DNA from: Xanthobacteraceae bacterium | GTDB taxonomy: Bacteria; Pseudomonadota; Alphaproteobacteria; Rhizobiales; Xanthobacteraceae | Direction of reading: 5' to 3' | Assembly (NCBI GenBank): GCA_022841625.1 | Contig: JALHRD010000021.1 | Coordinates: 1-64,000, forward strand | Length of the DNA stretch: 64,000 bases | Made by a program: the position numbers and the translations under genes | In this document: positions 17,389-30,072 of the stretch, one piece after another | How the letters are laid out: the number at the start of each line of letters is the position of its first letter | Numbering within the stretch: position 1 is the first letter of the stretch | Notes under the pieces: generated by a model | The model's input: the letters and a program-made list of their open reading frames with translations, nothing else | What the model was told of the DNA's origin: nothing | Database searches by the model: none

Positions 17389-18285
17389 ATGGCCGGCACC
17401 ATCCTTTCAGGCGTAATCGCCGCCATTGCTACCCCGGTGGATGAAACCGGCGAGCCGGACATTGCACGCGCGACCAAACTTGCGCGGTTCTTGCTCGAAA
17501 ATGGCTGCGATGGGCTCAATGTCCTTGGCACGACCGGCGAAGCAACATCGTTTTCGCTGGATCAACGCAAGCGCGTGATGTCGGCCTATCGCGACGCCGC
17601 AATACCGTTGGATCGGCTGATGGTCGGCACCGGCGCGGCGGCGGTCGCGGACGCGGTCGCGCTGACCCGCCACGCAGCGGAACTTGGTTTCGCCGGCGCG
17701 CTGGTGCTGCCGCCATTCTACTATAAGGGCGTCCCCGACGATGGCCTCGCCGCCTATGTCGACACTATTGTTCAGGCAATCGCGGCAACCCCCATCGCCA
17801 TCTATCTCTATCACTATCCCGCCTTATCGGGACTGCCCTGGCCAATCGCGCTGGTCCGCCGGCTCCTTGCAAGCCATGGCGGGCGTATCGCCGGCCTCAA
17901 GGATTCCTCCGGTGATATGGACTATGCCCGCGAAGCGGCGGCGATTTCAGCCGAATTTAAGGTCTTTCCCTCAACCGAGGCGGTTCTCGCCGAGGCGCGC
18001 GCAGGGGCGTTCGCCGGCTGCATCTCCGCGACTGCGAACCTTAATGCCGATTTATGCGCGCGCGCATTCCGTAGCGGCGACGCTGCCGCCCTCGCCGCGG
18101 CGGTTTCGATCCGCAAATTATTCGAGGGTAAGGCCCTGGTCCCGGGTGTTAAGGCGCTCCTGTCCCATATTCACCATGACGCGGCCCTGGCGCGGGTCAA
18201 ACCGCCGCTAACCGCGTTTCAACCGGCCGACCAAACCGCCGTGTTCGCCGGTTATGACGGCATTCGGACAGCCAACGCCCCCTGA
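17389..18285 (+). CDS. DapA-family aldolase/lyase (not clearly DapA itself)
   Basis: A 298-residue (beta/alpha)8 class I aldolase. Family residues are the GTTGE motif (47-51), the Tyr of YHYP (Y141) and the Schiff-base Lys in IAGLKDSSGD (K171). The YHYP motif replaces the YNVP usual in true dihydrodipicolinate synthase, so it may act on another pyruvate-type or keto-acid substrate. It stands between maeB and rpsT on the same strand. The start is taken at MAGTILSGVI; the upstream extension is not family-like. Confidence 0.87.
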   Translation: MAGTILSGVIAAIATPVDETGEPDIARATKLARFLLENGCDGLNVLGTTGEATSFSLDQRKRVMSAYRDAAIPLDRLMVGTGAAAVADAVALTRHAAELGFAGALVLPPFYYKGVPDDGLAAYVDTIVQAIAATPIAIYLYHYPALSGLPWPIALVRRLLASHGGRIAGLKDSSGDMDYAREAAAISAEFKVFPSTEAVLAEARAGAFAGCISATANLNADLCARAFRSGDAAALAAAVSIRKLFEGKALVPGVKALLSHIHHDAALARVKPPLTAFQPADQTAVFAGYDGIRTANAP

Positions 18286-18433
18286 TCCGACCCCTCCAGG
18301 GCAGCTTTGACTTGCCCAGCCGTCCTGACTATAAACCGCGCCAACCGGCGGCGGGCTTGCCCGCCGCGTATGTTTATTGGCGTCGCGCCGCCGCTCGGCG
18401 GATCGACCCCGACAGATCGATCAGAGAACCAGC

Positions 18434-18700
18434 ATGGCGAATACAAGTTCAGCTCGAAAGGCTACGCGAGTCATCGCGAAGCGCACCGCGGTCAATAAAG
18501 CCCGGCGCTCGCGCCTGCGCACCACACTGGGCAAGGTCGAAGAGGCGTTAGCCTCCGGCGACCGCGCCAAGGCTGCATTGGCGCTCAAGGAAGCCGAGCC
18601 TGTCATTATGCGTGCGTCGCAAAAAGGGATGCTGCACCCGAACGCCGCGAGCCGGAAAGTATCGCGCTTGACCAAGCGATTGGCGACGCTCGGAAAGTAA
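18434..18700 (+). CDS. rpsT: 30S ribosomal protein S20
   Basis: An 88-residue basic protein that binds 16S rRNA early in 30S assembly. The start [20 protein letters not shown] and the ending [20 protein letters not shown] are diagnostic of S20. In alphaproteobacteria rpsT commonly lies just upstream of dnaA, as here. A strong terminator follows 25 bp downstream. Confidence 0.97.
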   Translation: MANTSSARKATRVIAKRTAVNKARRSRLRTTLGKVEEALASGDRAKAALALKEAEPVIMRASQKGMLHPNAASRKVSRLTKRLATLGK

Positions 18701-18725
18701 GCACGCTCACTTGAGAGGCGGCTGG

Positions 18726-18760
18726 CGGCTCGGCGGCAACGCTGGGCCGTTTTGTTTTTT
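18726..18760 (+). terminator. rpsT intrinsic terminator
   Basis: A 10-bp stem (CGGCTCGGCG/CGCTGGGCCG, with two G-T wobbles) closed by a GCAA tetraloop and followed by TTTTGTTTTTT. This is a textbook rho-independent terminator for rpsT. Confidence 0.9.
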
Positions 18761-19717
18761 ACGGTGGGCTTCGCAACAACAACCGCGGCATTGTCGATTT
18801 CCGCCGCAAATGCCCCTTTTTAGGTCAACCGCTGTTGCATAACTGTCACGGGCTGAGTCAATTATTGTCATGCTGCCGTTGTGGCGTCGTCAAAGCGGCA
18901 TTTTTCGCGGAGCTGCGCCGCTGCACAACCGGACTACCTTTCGATTTCGATCAGAAAATTTGCTGAATTCAGAATACGTTAATGGGAAAGCGTTTCGTTG
19001 GGCTTGGATTTCCCGCTGGTAACGCGGTCCGACGCCGACACATAATTCGCAAGCATTCGCCACATTATCCGTCGCGCAATAGCACTGTCACCCATCGCAA
19101 TAACGACACCGCATCAACGAGTTATTAAAATTTATCGGCAGCAGTCGCGGCCGCGATAGCAATTTGCAGCCGCAATCCGAACGGAACCGGCGACATCCAC
19201 AATCTTGCGCCCAGTACGCTTCGTGTTATCAGTTTCCCACATCACGCCGGGCTCACCGACGGATTTCAGTAAATCGAATGTAGTCGAGGTTCCTCGAAAC
19301 GGGGATGGTTGGCTGTTGCCTGAATGGAACCGAAAGGAACGTCGCGCAGTGTTTTTGCAGTGTTTATAGCGTGAGAGCAGAGGACAGAAACCAACGACAA
19401 CACGAGCCAACGGCCGATTGCGGTCGAAGAATGCAGAAGACCATCGTGAGTATGCGGCTCGATGGGAACAGGGGGCATTATGGCAAGTTCAATCCATTCC
19501 AACGTCATTCAACGCGGCGCCCGCCGGTTGCGAAGTGCGGACATCGTTATCGTGCGAGGACTGGCACCGCCTGGCTGCTAGGCCGGAAACGACGTCTATC
19601 GAGCTTGTCGACATTCATCATCACACGCTGAGTTTTCGTTGCATCCGCGCTTTCCAGTACATGGCGGCAAAACGAGTTCAACGCAGAACCCTTCAAGACA
19701 GAGACTGAGACGGCGCA
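18761..19717. other. dnaA upstream region, possible oriC-linked sequence
   Basis: A 957-bp gap with no convincing gene. It has locally AT-rich patches (around 18855-18875 and 19119-19138), one GANTC methylation site (GAGTC, 18855-18859) and three 7/9 matches to the DnaA box TTATCCACA or its variants: TTATCGGCA (19132-19140), ACATCCACA (19193-19201) and TTTCCCACA (19233-19241). No exact DnaA box was found. It must hold the dnaA promoter; an origin role is possible but weakly supported. Confidence 0.35.
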
Positions 19718-21145
19718 ATGAACAATGTGGAACAAGACCTATGGAACCGGGTGCGGGAGCGCCTCAAATCCAATGTTGGCGACGATATCTTCAACAGTTG
19801 GTTTGCCCGAATGGAGCTTGAGGCGATCGACGCCGACACTGTCAGAATGTCAGTTCCAACGCGTTTCCTGAAGAGCTGGGTACAATCCCATTACGCCGAG
19901 CGCTTGCTCACCTGCTGGCAGGATGAACAGGCAGCCATCGCGCGGATCGAACTCACCGTCCGTTCAGCGGTGCTTAAGCCCCTGCCACCGAAGATGAAGC
20001 TGCCCGAGATTGCGCCGGTCGCGAGCGACAGGCGCGATACCCGGACCGGCTTTGAGTCTTTCCGTGGCGGAACGCCGATTTCGGCTGCGCATGATGCGCT
20101 CGGTGGTTCGCCGCTCGATCCGCGGCTTTGCTTCGAATCCTTCGTCGTCGGCCGCTCCAACACGCTCGCGCACGCCGCTGCAAAACAAGTTGCGCAAGGA
20201 CGCCGCGGCGACGCGGTCATGTTCAATCCGCTTTATATTCACGCCGGCGTTGGGCTCGGCAAAACCCACCTTCTTCAGGCACTAGCCTGGGCGGGCAATG
20301 CCGCCACCGAGCGGAAGGTGCTTTATCTCACCGCCGAGAAATTCATGTACGGCTTCGTGGCCGCGCTGCGCGCACAAAACGCACTCGCGTTCAAAGAGGC
20401 GCTGCGCACCATCGATGTCCTGGTCATTGACGATCTGCAATTCCTGCAAGGCAAATCCACACAGGCTGAGTTCTGCCACACCCTTAATGCGCTGATCGAT
20501 TCCGGCCGGCAGGTGGTCATCGCAGCGGACCGTCCCCCCTCCGAACTCGAGACGCTGGACGAGCGCGTGCGCTCTCGGCTCGCCGGCGGCCTGGTCGTCG
20601 AAATGGGTTCGCTCGGCGAGGAACTGCGGTTTGAGATCCTGAAGGCGCGGGTCACGGCGGCAAGACTGCACCATCCCGGGTTCGACGTCCCGAGCGCCGT
20701 CCTGGCCTATATCTCCAAGGCGGTCACCCATAATGGCCGCGATCTGGAAGGTGCGCTCAACCGTTTGCTGGCTCACAGCAAGCTGACAGGCCAACCGATC
20801 ACCCTGGAAATGGCGGAGCGTGAGGTTCGCGACCTGATCCGGCCACAAGAACCGAAGCGCATTAAAATCGAAGAGATCCAACGGATCGTTGCTAGGCAAT
20901 ATAATGTGAGCCGCGCCGATCTGTTATCATCACGACGCACCGCCAATGTTGTGCGTCCCCGTCAGGTTGCGATGTACCTCGCAAAGCTGATGACCTTGCG
21001 ATCCTTGCCGGAGATCGGGCGGCGCTTTGGCGGCCGCGACCACACCACCGTGCTCCACGCGGTTCGGAAGATCGAAAATCTCGTACACTCCGACACCTCG
21101 CTGGCCGAGGAGATTGAGATCCTGAAGCGGCAGCTCCAGGACTAG
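19718..21145 (+). CDS. dnaA: Chromosomal replication initiator DnaA
   Basis: A 475-residue AAA+ initiator that binds DnaA boxes and opens the origin. Domain I spans about 1-75 ([20 protein letters not shown]); Walker A is GVGLGKTH at 177-184; Walker B is VLVIDD at 234-239; and the C-terminal DNA-binding signature [16 protein letters not shown] is at 438-453. All domains are intact. Slightly unusual is GVGLGKTH, which is fully family-like. It heads the dnaA-dnaN-recF-gyrB cluster. Confidence 0.98.
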   Translation: MNNVEQDLWNRVRERLKSNVGDDIFNSWFARMELEAIDADTVRMSVPTRFLKSWVQSHYAERLLTCWQDEQAAIARIELTVRSAVLKPLPPKMKLPEIAPVASDRRDTRTGFESFRGGTPISAAHDALGGSPLDPRLCFESFVVGRSNTLAHAAAKQVAQGRRGDAVMFNPLYIHAGVGLGKTHLLQALAWAGNAATERKVLYLTAEKFMYGFVAALRAQNALAFKEALRTIDVLVIDDLQFLQGKSTQAEFCHTLNALIDSGRQVVIAADRPPSELETLDERVRSRLAGGLVVEMGSLGEELRFEILKARVTAARLHHPGFDVPSAVLAYISKAVTHNGRDLEGALNRLLAHSKLTGQPITLEMAEREVRDLIRPQEPKRIKIEEIQRIVARQYNVSRADLLSSRRTANVVRPRQVAMYLAKLMTLRSLPEIGRRFGGRDHTTVLHAVRKIENLVHSDTSLAEEIEILKRQLQD

Positions 21146-21341
21146 ATGGTCGCCCGTCCTCGGCGGCGGCTCCCAAATCGTTTCATGTCCAAGCCTTGGT
21201 TTGAGGCTGCGCGTTGGCGCAGCCTCAAATTTACGTCGGCCAGCCGCGTGGAAAAAGGCCGATAAACCCTTGCGAAAGGCGCGCCCACGCGCCACTTTGA
21301 CGGTCCCTCCGGCCAAAGAAATTCACCCTCGGGGTCCGCTA

Positions 21342-22460
21342 ATGAAGGTCACCGTCGAACGCGCCGCGCTCCTAAAGTCGCTTGGTCACGTGCATCGCGT
21401 GGTCGAACGACGCAACACCATCCCGATCCTGGCCAACGTATTGATCCGGGCGGAAGGCTCGAAACTGTCATTTAAGGCCACCGATCTTGACCTTGAAATC
21501 ACTGAAACCATTGCGGCCGAGGTAGCGCCAGGCGGGTCGACGACCGTGCCGGCGCATATGTTCCACGAAATCGTTCGCAAACTGCCGGAAGGCACACAGG
21601 TCGTCCTCGAGAGCTCCGGCGACCGCACGATGCTGGCGCTGCGGGCCGGCCGTTCGCGCTTTACGTTGCAGACCCTGCCCGAAAGCGACTTTCCCGACCT
21701 CGCCGCCGGTGAGATGACGCACAGCTTCAAGGTTGGCGCCGCCGACCTCAAACGGCTGATCGACAAGACCCAGTTCGCGATATCGACCGAGGAAACCCGC
21801 TATTACCTCAACGGCATCTACCTGCATGCCGCCGGCAGCGGCAAGGCGCAGACCTTACGGGCGGTGGCGACGGACGGCCACCGTTTGGCGCAGGTCGAAC
21901 TGCCGCTGCCAAAGGGAGCGGCCGGCATGCCCGGGATCATCGTTCCCCGCAAAACCGTAAGCGAGGTCCAGCGCCTGATCGAAGACAACGATGCCGATGT
22001 CGCGATCGACCTTTCACAAGGCAAGATTCGCTTCGCCATCGGCGATGTCGTGCTGACCTCCAAGCTGATCGACGGCACCTTCCCCGATTATAGCCGGGTC
22101 ATTCCGTCGGGAAACGACAAGGAACTGGTGGTCGACAAAAAGGAATTCGAGCAGGCGGTGGATCGGGTCTCCACGGTATCGAGCGAGCGCGGGCGCGCCG
22201 TGAAGCTGTCGCTCAGCAGTGGGCGGCTGCTGCTCACGGTCACCAATCCCGATTCCGGCAGCGCAACCGAGGAACTCGAAGTTGAATACGCCGCGGAACC
22301 GCTCGATATCGGCTTTAATTCCCGCTATTTGCTCGACATCGCCTCGCAGATCGAAAGCGAAACCGCCATCTTGCGGCTGGCCGATCCCGGTTCTCCGACC
22401 CTGATCGAGGATAAAGACGCCAAAGGCACGCTCTACGTGCTGATGCCGATGCGGGTTTGA
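21342..22460 (+). CDS. dnaN: DNA polymerase III beta sliding clamp
   Basis: A 372-residue clamp, the standard length, started at MKVTVERAALLKSLGHVHRV; the longer frame from 21201 is not family-like. Conserved blocks include RRNTIPILANVLI, TDGHRLAQVELPLP and the C-terminal LYVLMPMRV. It forms a dimeric ring that tethers polymerase III to DNA. It follows dnaA by about 200 bp. Confidence 0.97.
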   Translation: MKVTVERAALLKSLGHVHRVVERRNTIPILANVLIRAEGSKLSFKATDLDLEITETIAAEVAPGGSTTVPAHMFHEIVRKLPEGTQVVLESSGDRTMLALRAGRSRFTLQTLPESDFPDLAAGEMTHSFKVGAADLKRLIDKTQFAISTEETRYYLNGIYLHAAGSGKAQTLRAVATDGHRLAQVELPLPKGAAGMPGIIVPRKTVSEVQRLIEDNDADVAIDLSQGKIRFAIGDVVLTSKLIDGTFPDYSRVIPSGNDKELVVDKKEFEQAVDRVSTVSSERGRAVKLSLSSGRLLLTVTNPDSGSATEELEVEYAAEPLDIGFNSRYLLDIASQIESETAILRLADPGSPTLIEDKDAKGTLYVLMPMRV

Positions 22461-22585
22461 TTGCGCCCGGTATCCGCCAGCCGGCGCCGCCCCGCTGGGT
22501 GCGCCAACGGTTGTGATGCCCACCGGCATGATCGCTCGGCGCCGCCGGGCCACGGTACCGCCGGATTGCCGTCACAGCGACCTTC

Positions 22586-23728
22586 ATGACCGCCACGCAG
22601 ATCCACCGCCTGACGCTGAACAACTTCCGCAGCTACCGCGCGGCGCAGGTCGTTGTTGGCGCGCCGCTGGTCGTGTTGGTGGGCCCCAATGGCGCCGGCA
22701 AGACCAATTTGATCGAAGCCATCTCGCTGCTGACGCCTGGCCGCGGCCTGCGCCGCGCGACGCTCGACGAATTGGCCTTTGCGGAGGGCGACGGCTCCTG
22801 GGCAGTGTCATGCGATGTCGAGGGTGCGCTGGGATTGGCGTCGCTCGGGACCGGCATTGAAGCGCCCCGCGGTGACGACGTTCCAACCGCCCGCAAGTGC
22901 CGCATCGACCGCGAGCCGGCCTCTTCGGCAACGGCCTTTGCCGACCATTTACGGGTGATCTGGCTGATCCCCGCCATGGACTCACTGTTCAGCGGCCCGG
23001 CCTCAGAACGCCGGCGCTTCCTCGACCGGCTTGCGCTGGCGATCGATGCCGAACACACCGGCCGCGTCTCGGCGCTAGAACGGTCGCTGCGCGCACGCAA
23101 TCGGCTGCTGGAAGACCCGCGGCCCGATCCGCATTGGCTGAATGCGATCGAACACGAGACCGCCGAACTGGCGGTCGCGGTCGCCGCACAGCGGGCCGAA
23201 ACCGTCGCCCGCCTGCAAGCCGCGCTGGCCGGGCGGCGCGATCCGGCATCGGCCTTTCCTCCCGCCGAGATCGCGCTCGACGGCTGGATGGAGAAGCTCA
23301 TTGCCGGCCACCCAGCCGCCGAAATCGAGGACCGCTATCGCACCGTCCTAAAAAACAATCGCGGGCGCGACGCAGCCGCCGGGCGCACGCTTGACGGTCC
23401 TCATCTGACCGATCTCCTGGTTGCCTATGCCGCCAAGAATATTCCGGCGGCTGACGCCTCGACCGGCGAGCAAAAGGCGCTGCTGATCGGGCTGGTGCTG
23501 GCGCATGCCGGCTTGCTGGCGGAGATGTCGGGATTTGCGCCCGTGCTGCTACTCGATGAAGTCGTTGCCCATCTCGACCCGGGACGGCGGACGGCGCTCT
23601 ATCGGGAGCTGGAAGTTCTAGGAGCGCAGGTTTTCATGACTGGCGCCGACCCCGCCGCTTTCACCGAAATCGTGCGGCATGCGCAGCTATTTCATGTCAC
23701 GCCGGGGCACGTCAGCGCGCAAAATTGA
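22586..23728 (+). CDS. recF: DNA replication/repair protein RecF
   Basis: A 380-residue SMC-like ABC ATPase acting in RecFOR loading of RecA at gaps. The opening TQIHRLTLNNFRSYRAAQVV leads to Walker A GPNGAGKTN at 33-41; the signature TGEQKALLIGLVLAHAG and Walker B VLLLDEVVAHLDPG lie near the C-terminus. It follows dnaN by 125 bp. Confidence 0.96.
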   Translation: MTATQIHRLTLNNFRSYRAAQVVVGAPLVVLVGPNGAGKTNLIEAISLLTPGRGLRRATLDELAFAEGDGSWAVSCDVEGALGLASLGTGIEAPRGDDVPTARKCRIDREPASSATAFADHLRVIWLIPAMDSLFSGPASERRRFLDRLALAIDAEHTGRVSALERSLRARNRLLEDPRPDPHWLNAIEHETAELAVAVAAQRAETVARLQAALAGRRDPASAFPPAEIALDGWMEKLIAGHPAAEIEDRYRTVLKNNRGRDAAAGRTLDGPHLTDLLVAYAAKNIPAADASTGEQKALLIGLVLAHAGLLAEMSGFAPVLLLDEVVAHLDPGRRTALYRELEVLGAQVFMTGADPAAFTEIVRHAQLFHVTPGHVSAQN

Positions 23729-23836
23729 CCACCACGCACCAACATTGATTCGCGCTTTTTCACCACCCATTCCGATTGCAAATTCTTCACCATCTAGGCC
23801 TTAAATTTTGCAAATAAATCAATATATTAGTGCTGA

Positions 23837-26350
<2,514 letters not shown>

Positions 26351-26383
26351 GGTCGATCGCTGGACGGGCGGCTCGCCTTGTCA

Positions 26384-27460
26384 TCAATTCTGCCCCGTCG
26401 TCGCCGCTCTGAGCGTTGCGAGCACCCCCGGCTGGACGTCGGCGAGCGAACGGAACACGCCGCGGCCGCGTTCCACATTGATATAGGTGTACGGCATTCC
26501 ATAGCGCTTAGTGGATTCGGCGATGAATTCCGGATCGTTCGACGCGGCTTCGTAGGCTTTACGCAGGATCGCAAGCGGCTCCGCCTGCGTCGCTGGCGGC
26601 GCCAAACCGACAAAGGTGAGTTCGCCAGTCTGGTTGGTCAGCCAGTTCAGCGCCTCCCACATCGCGCCCGACGGCATCGCGCCCCGCACCTGCTTGTAGA
26701 GATCGGGGAAGGCCGGCATCTCGGGAATGAATTTGCTGGTCTCATAGCGACCGCCAGCATCGACCGGCACCAGATAGGCGATGCCAAGTCCCTCGCCGGA
26801 TTTCACGAAGGCGGCGTTGCGCCCGCGAAAGGTGGTGATGCTGGTCGAGTGGACATTGACCTCGCCACGCTGCAACGCGAGGAATACATCATTGCCGCCG
26901 CGATAGCCGACCACCAGCCGATGCTTGATGTCCAGCGTGCGCAACGCAAGGTGCGGCAGCAGTCCGGAAATGTCGGTATTGTTGAGCGCACCGAGAACGA
27001 TGGCTGGCGCGTTCGCGATGTCGGCCGGCGCCTTGATCCCGCCGGGCACCGCATCGCGCCGGGCGTAAAGCACCCGGATGTCGCCGGTGCCGCCCAGGAA
27101 CTCGAATTTCTCGTAGCGGGCGCGCAACCCCTGATCGGCCAGAGCCTGGGCCAGCGGATCCCAAGGACCGTAAAGCATGGTCAAGCCATCGGGGGCGGCA
27201 CGTTCAAAAACGTGGTTGGTCGCGGTCTTGCCGCCAGCGCCCGGCATGTTCTGGACGATGATGGTCGGATTGCCCGGGATGTGCTTGCGCAAATATCCGG
27301 AAAACGTCCGTGCGAAAGTATCGACCGTGCCGCCGGCTTCAAGACCGACAATGACGCGCAGCGTCTTCCCGGCAAAAAAGTCGGCGGTCTGCGCGGCCGC
27401 GGGTTGATCGATGGCCACAAGCGCGATCGCGCCCGCGATGGCCGCCAAGGTCCGTTTCAT
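26384..27460 (-). CDS. Tripartite-tricarboxylate-type periplasmic binding protein (TctC/Bug-like)
   Basis: A 358-residue exported protein with a signal peptide (MKRTLAAIAGAIALVAI...PAAAQ). FAGKTLRVIVGLEAGGTVDT, IIVQNMPGAGGKTATNHVFE and APDGLTMLYG are the Bug/TctC ligand-loop blocks. It is more divergent than the three other TctC proteins of this window. No TctA/TctB membrane genes are near, so the partner transporter must be elsewhere, or the protein acts as a sensor. It is divergent from the UbiD operon. Confidence 0.82.
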   Translation of the reverse strand: MKRTLAAIAGAIALVAIDQPAAAQTADFFAGKTLRVIVGLEAGGTVDTFARTFSGYLRKHIPGNPTIIVQNMPGAGGKTATNHVFERAAPDGLTMLYGPWDPLAQALADQGLRARYEKFEFLGGTGDIRVLYARRDAVPGGIKAPADIANAPAIVLGALNNTDISGLLPHLALRTLDIKHRLVVGYRGGNDVFLALQRGEVNVHSTSITTFRGRNAAFVKSGEGLGIAYLVPVDAGGRYETSKFIPEMPAFPDLYKQVRGAMPSGAMWEALNWLTNQTGELTFVGLAPPATQAEPLAILRKAYEAASNDPEFIAESTKRYGMPYTYINVERGRGVFRSLADVQPGVLATLRAATTGQN

Positions 27461-27613
27461 ACCGCCCTCCCAGAACCGGATTTACAGTCCCATTAGCATT
27501 CCGCCGGACAACTGTCTCAGCCCCGTGGCGGAAGCAATTTCATCCGGCCGCGTAATCGGCTAGCGTCTTGCGTAACGTGGCCTTTCGCCGGCCACCGCAG
27601 GAGGTGACGCCCC

Positions 27614-29098
27614 GTGAATAAGCCCTTCAGCAACCGCGACGCCATGATGTCGGAGGCCCTCGGCAATCTTCGCAAATGCCTGGAGTTCGCGGAAGAGATT
27701 GGCGACGTCGAGTTCGTTGATGGCGCCGACCCAAACCTGGAGATCGGCGCGCTTTATGAACTGAGCCTGCAAAAGGCCCATCCGCCGGTGCTGGTGTTTC
27801 GCAACATCAAAGGCTTTTCGCCCGACCACCGCATTGCAATGAATGTTCGCTCCTCGAAGGTGTTCGACGGCGGCGAGCAGGGCCTTGAACTCGTCAAGCG
27901 CTACCGCCGCAGCCGCCGCGCTTCGGCGGCGCCGATCCCGCCCAAGACCGTCGCCGACGGACCGCTGTTGGAGAACGTCATCGAGGGCGCCGCCGTCAAC
28001 GCCCTCACCTTTCCCGCGCCGAAATGGCACGAGGGCGATGGCGGCAATTATATCGGCACCGAATGCATCGTCATCACCCGCGACCCCGACAGTGGCTGGG
28101 TCAATCTCGGCACCTATCGGGTCCAGGTGCACGATCGCGACACGCTGAGCGTCTTCATTGAGCACGGCAAACATGGCGACGTAATCCGCCGAAAATACTG
28201 GGCGCGCGGCCAACACTGTCCGATGGCAATCAGCGTGGGCCAGTCACCGGTGCTTGGCGCCATTGGCGCCGCCACCCCCGGTCCCAATGTATCGGAATAC
28301 GACCTTGCGGGCGGCCGTCTCGGCCGCGCCATCGAAGTGGTCAATGGCCGGCACACCGGGCTGCCGATCCCGGCCGATGCGGAATTGGTGTTCGAGGGTT
28401 TCATGCCGCCGCCGGAAGAACTGTCGGTGCCGGAGGGGCCGTTCGGCGAATGGCCCGGCTATTATGCGTCGAGCTCACGCGCCGAGCCGGCGATGAAGGT
28501 GAAGGCGATCTATCACCGCAACCAACCGATCATCGTCGGCGCGCCGCCGGTCAAACCGACCATGCCGGCACTGCAAGGCGGCGCCATCGGCTCGGTTCCG
28601 CTGCGCGCGGCCGCGCTTTGGGACGATCTCGAAGCCGCCGGCGTGCCGGGCATCAAAGGCGTCTGGAAAATGCCCGGCGGCGGCGCGCGCTTCATCAATG
28701 TCATCGCGATCGATCAGCAGCACGCCGGCCATGCCAAAATGGCTGGCCTGGTCGCCGCCGGCTGCGGATCGAATGCCTATCTCGGGCGCATTGTGATCGT
28801 GGTCGACGACGACATCGACATCACCAACAGCGTGGAGGTGATGTGGGCGCTGGCGACGCGCTGGGACCCCAAAACCGCCACCGACATCATCGACGGCTGC
28901 TGGACCGGCCACATCGATCCAACCCTGTCGCCGGAAAGCCGCGACGTCAGTTCGCCCGTCAACAGCCGCATTATCATTTACGCCGTACGGCCGTTCCACT
29001 GGAAGGACCAGTTTCCGAAGGTGAACGCGGTGCCGGCCGACTATGCCGAAAGCGTGCGGGCAAAATGGGCCGGCAAGCTGCGCTTTCTCAGTCGGTGA
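27614..29098 (+). CDS. UbiD-family (prenylated-FMN) decarboxylase
   Basis: A 494-residue UbiD-fold enzyme that adds or removes CO2 on aromatic or alpha,beta-unsaturated acids using prenyl-FMN. Diagnostic blocks are PNLEIGALYELSLQKAHPPV, GTYRVQVHDRDTLSVFI, the cofactor/catalytic region PEGPFGEWPGYY, and VVDDDIDITNSVEVMWALAT. The UbiX prenyltransferase that makes its cofactor is not in the window. It is the first gene of the aromatic operon and 5 bp from the following TctC gene. The substrate is unknown; hydroxybenzoate or phthalate-type acids are likely by context. Confidence 0.9.
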   Translation: MNKPFSNRDAMMSEALGNLRKCLEFAEEIGDVEFVDGADPNLEIGALYELSLQKAHPPVLVFRNIKGFSPDHRIAMNVRSSKVFDGGEQGLELVKRYRRSRRASAAPIPPKTVADGPLLENVIEGAAVNALTFPAPKWHEGDGGNYIGTECIVITRDPDSGWVNLGTYRVQVHDRDTLSVFIEHGKHGDVIRRKYWARGQHCPMAISVGQSPVLGAIGAATPGPNVSEYDLAGGRLGRAIEVVNGRHTGLPIPADAELVFEGFMPPPEELSVPEGPFGEWPGYYASSSRAEPAMKVKAIYHRNQPIIVGAPPVKPTMPALQGGAIGSVPLRAAALWDDLEAAGVPGIKGVWKMPGGGARFINVIAIDQQHAGHAKMAGLVAAGCGSNAYLGRIVIVVDDDIDITNSVEVMWALATRWDPKTATDIIDGCWTGHIDPTLSPESRDVSSPVNSRIIIYAVRPFHWKDQFPKVNAVPADYAESVRAKWAGKLRFLSR

Positions 29099-29103
29099 GC
29101 CGC

Positions 29104-30057
29104 ATGATGAGATTGTTTATCGTCTGCTGCCTCGGCGCGCTCGCGCTGGGCGCCAACGACGCCCAGGCGCAAACTCGCACGGTTAGGATTGTCGTGCCAT
29201 ATGCGCCGGGCGGCTCACCCGACGCGCTGTCCCGGCTGCTCGCCGAGCGGATCGGCAAGACGCAGGGCGTATCGGTGGTGGTCGAAAACCGTCCCGGCGC
29301 TGGCGCAATCATCGGGACCGAGACCGTGATGCGCGCCAGTCCCGACGGCAATACACTGCTGGTGGCTGCAAATGCGTTCCTCACCAACCCGCATTTGCGC
29401 AAGGTCAATTACGACCCGATAGCGAATTTCGAGCCGATTTGCCTCTTGGTCAGCGTGCCGTCGCTGATCGCGGTCGCAGCGGCCTCGCCCTATAAGACCT
29501 TGGGCGATCTGCTCGGCGCGGCGCGCGCCAATCCCGGCAAGATCACGCTTGCAAGTCCCGGCCCGGCGACAACCTTTCACATCGCTTATGAAATGCTCAG
29601 GCGCACTGCCGGAATAGAGATGACCTACGTTCCCTATCCGTCAACGCCACCCGCGCTTACCGCGCTGATCGGCGGCCATGTCGCATCGGTTTTTTCCGAT
29701 TATTCCTCAATGGCGGGACAATTGAAGGCCGGCGCGATCCGCGCGCTCGCCACCGCCGGCCCAACCAGGCTGACGGTACTGCCGGAGGTTCCGACCGTCG
29801 CCGAATCCGGCTTCAAGGACTATGAATCGGAGGTGTGGTTCGGCATCGTTGCACCGGCAAAGACTCCCAAAGATGTGACGGCGGAGCTGATCGCGTGGTT
29901 CTCGGCGGCGCTGCGCGCCGACGATGTCCGCGCAAAACTCACCGACCAGGGCCTCAATCCGGTGGGCCGCTGCGGCGCCGATTTTGCCGTCCATCTTCGC
30001 ACGCAATTCGATACCATCGGCCGCACTATTCGCGACGCAAACATCAAGGCCGAATGA
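29104..30057 (+). CDS. TctC/Bug-type periplasmic binding protein
   Basis: A 317-residue exported solute receptor. The real start is MMRLFIVCCLGALALG with a signal peptide ending near AQAQ; a longer overlapping frame reaching back to 28450 only reads through ubiD. Bug motifs are TVRIVVPYAPGGSPDALSRL, VVENRPGAGAIIGTETV, ANPGKITLASPGPATTFHIA and LPEVPTVAESGFKDYE. Lying between ubiD (5 bp) and the monooxygenase (15 bp), it probably binds the aromatic acid that the operon consumes. Confidence 0.9.
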   Translation: MMRLFIVCCLGALALGANDAQAQTRTVRIVVPYAPGGSPDALSRLLAERIGKTQGVSVVVENRPGAGAIIGTETVMRASPDGNTLLVAANAFLTNPHLRKVNYDPIANFEPICLLVSVPSLIAVAAASPYKTLGDLLGAARANPGKITLASPGPATTFHIAYEMLRRTAGIEMTYVPYPSTPPALTALIGGHVASVFSDYSSMAGQLKAGAIRALATAGPTRLTVLPEVPTVAESGFKDYESEVWFGIVAPAKTPKDVTAELIAWFSAALRADDVRAKLTDQGLNPVGRCGADFAVHLRTQFDTIGRTIRDANIKAE

Positions 30058-30072
30058 AATAGCGACCTTGGA

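Noticed and set aside
18761-19717. Confirmed oriC with DnaA boxes
   Set aside because: No exact TTATCCACA match was found; only 7/9 matches, which occur often by chance.
28450-29103. N-terminal extension of the TctC gene at 29104
   Set aside because: It only reads through ubiD in another frame; the signal peptide begins at 29104.
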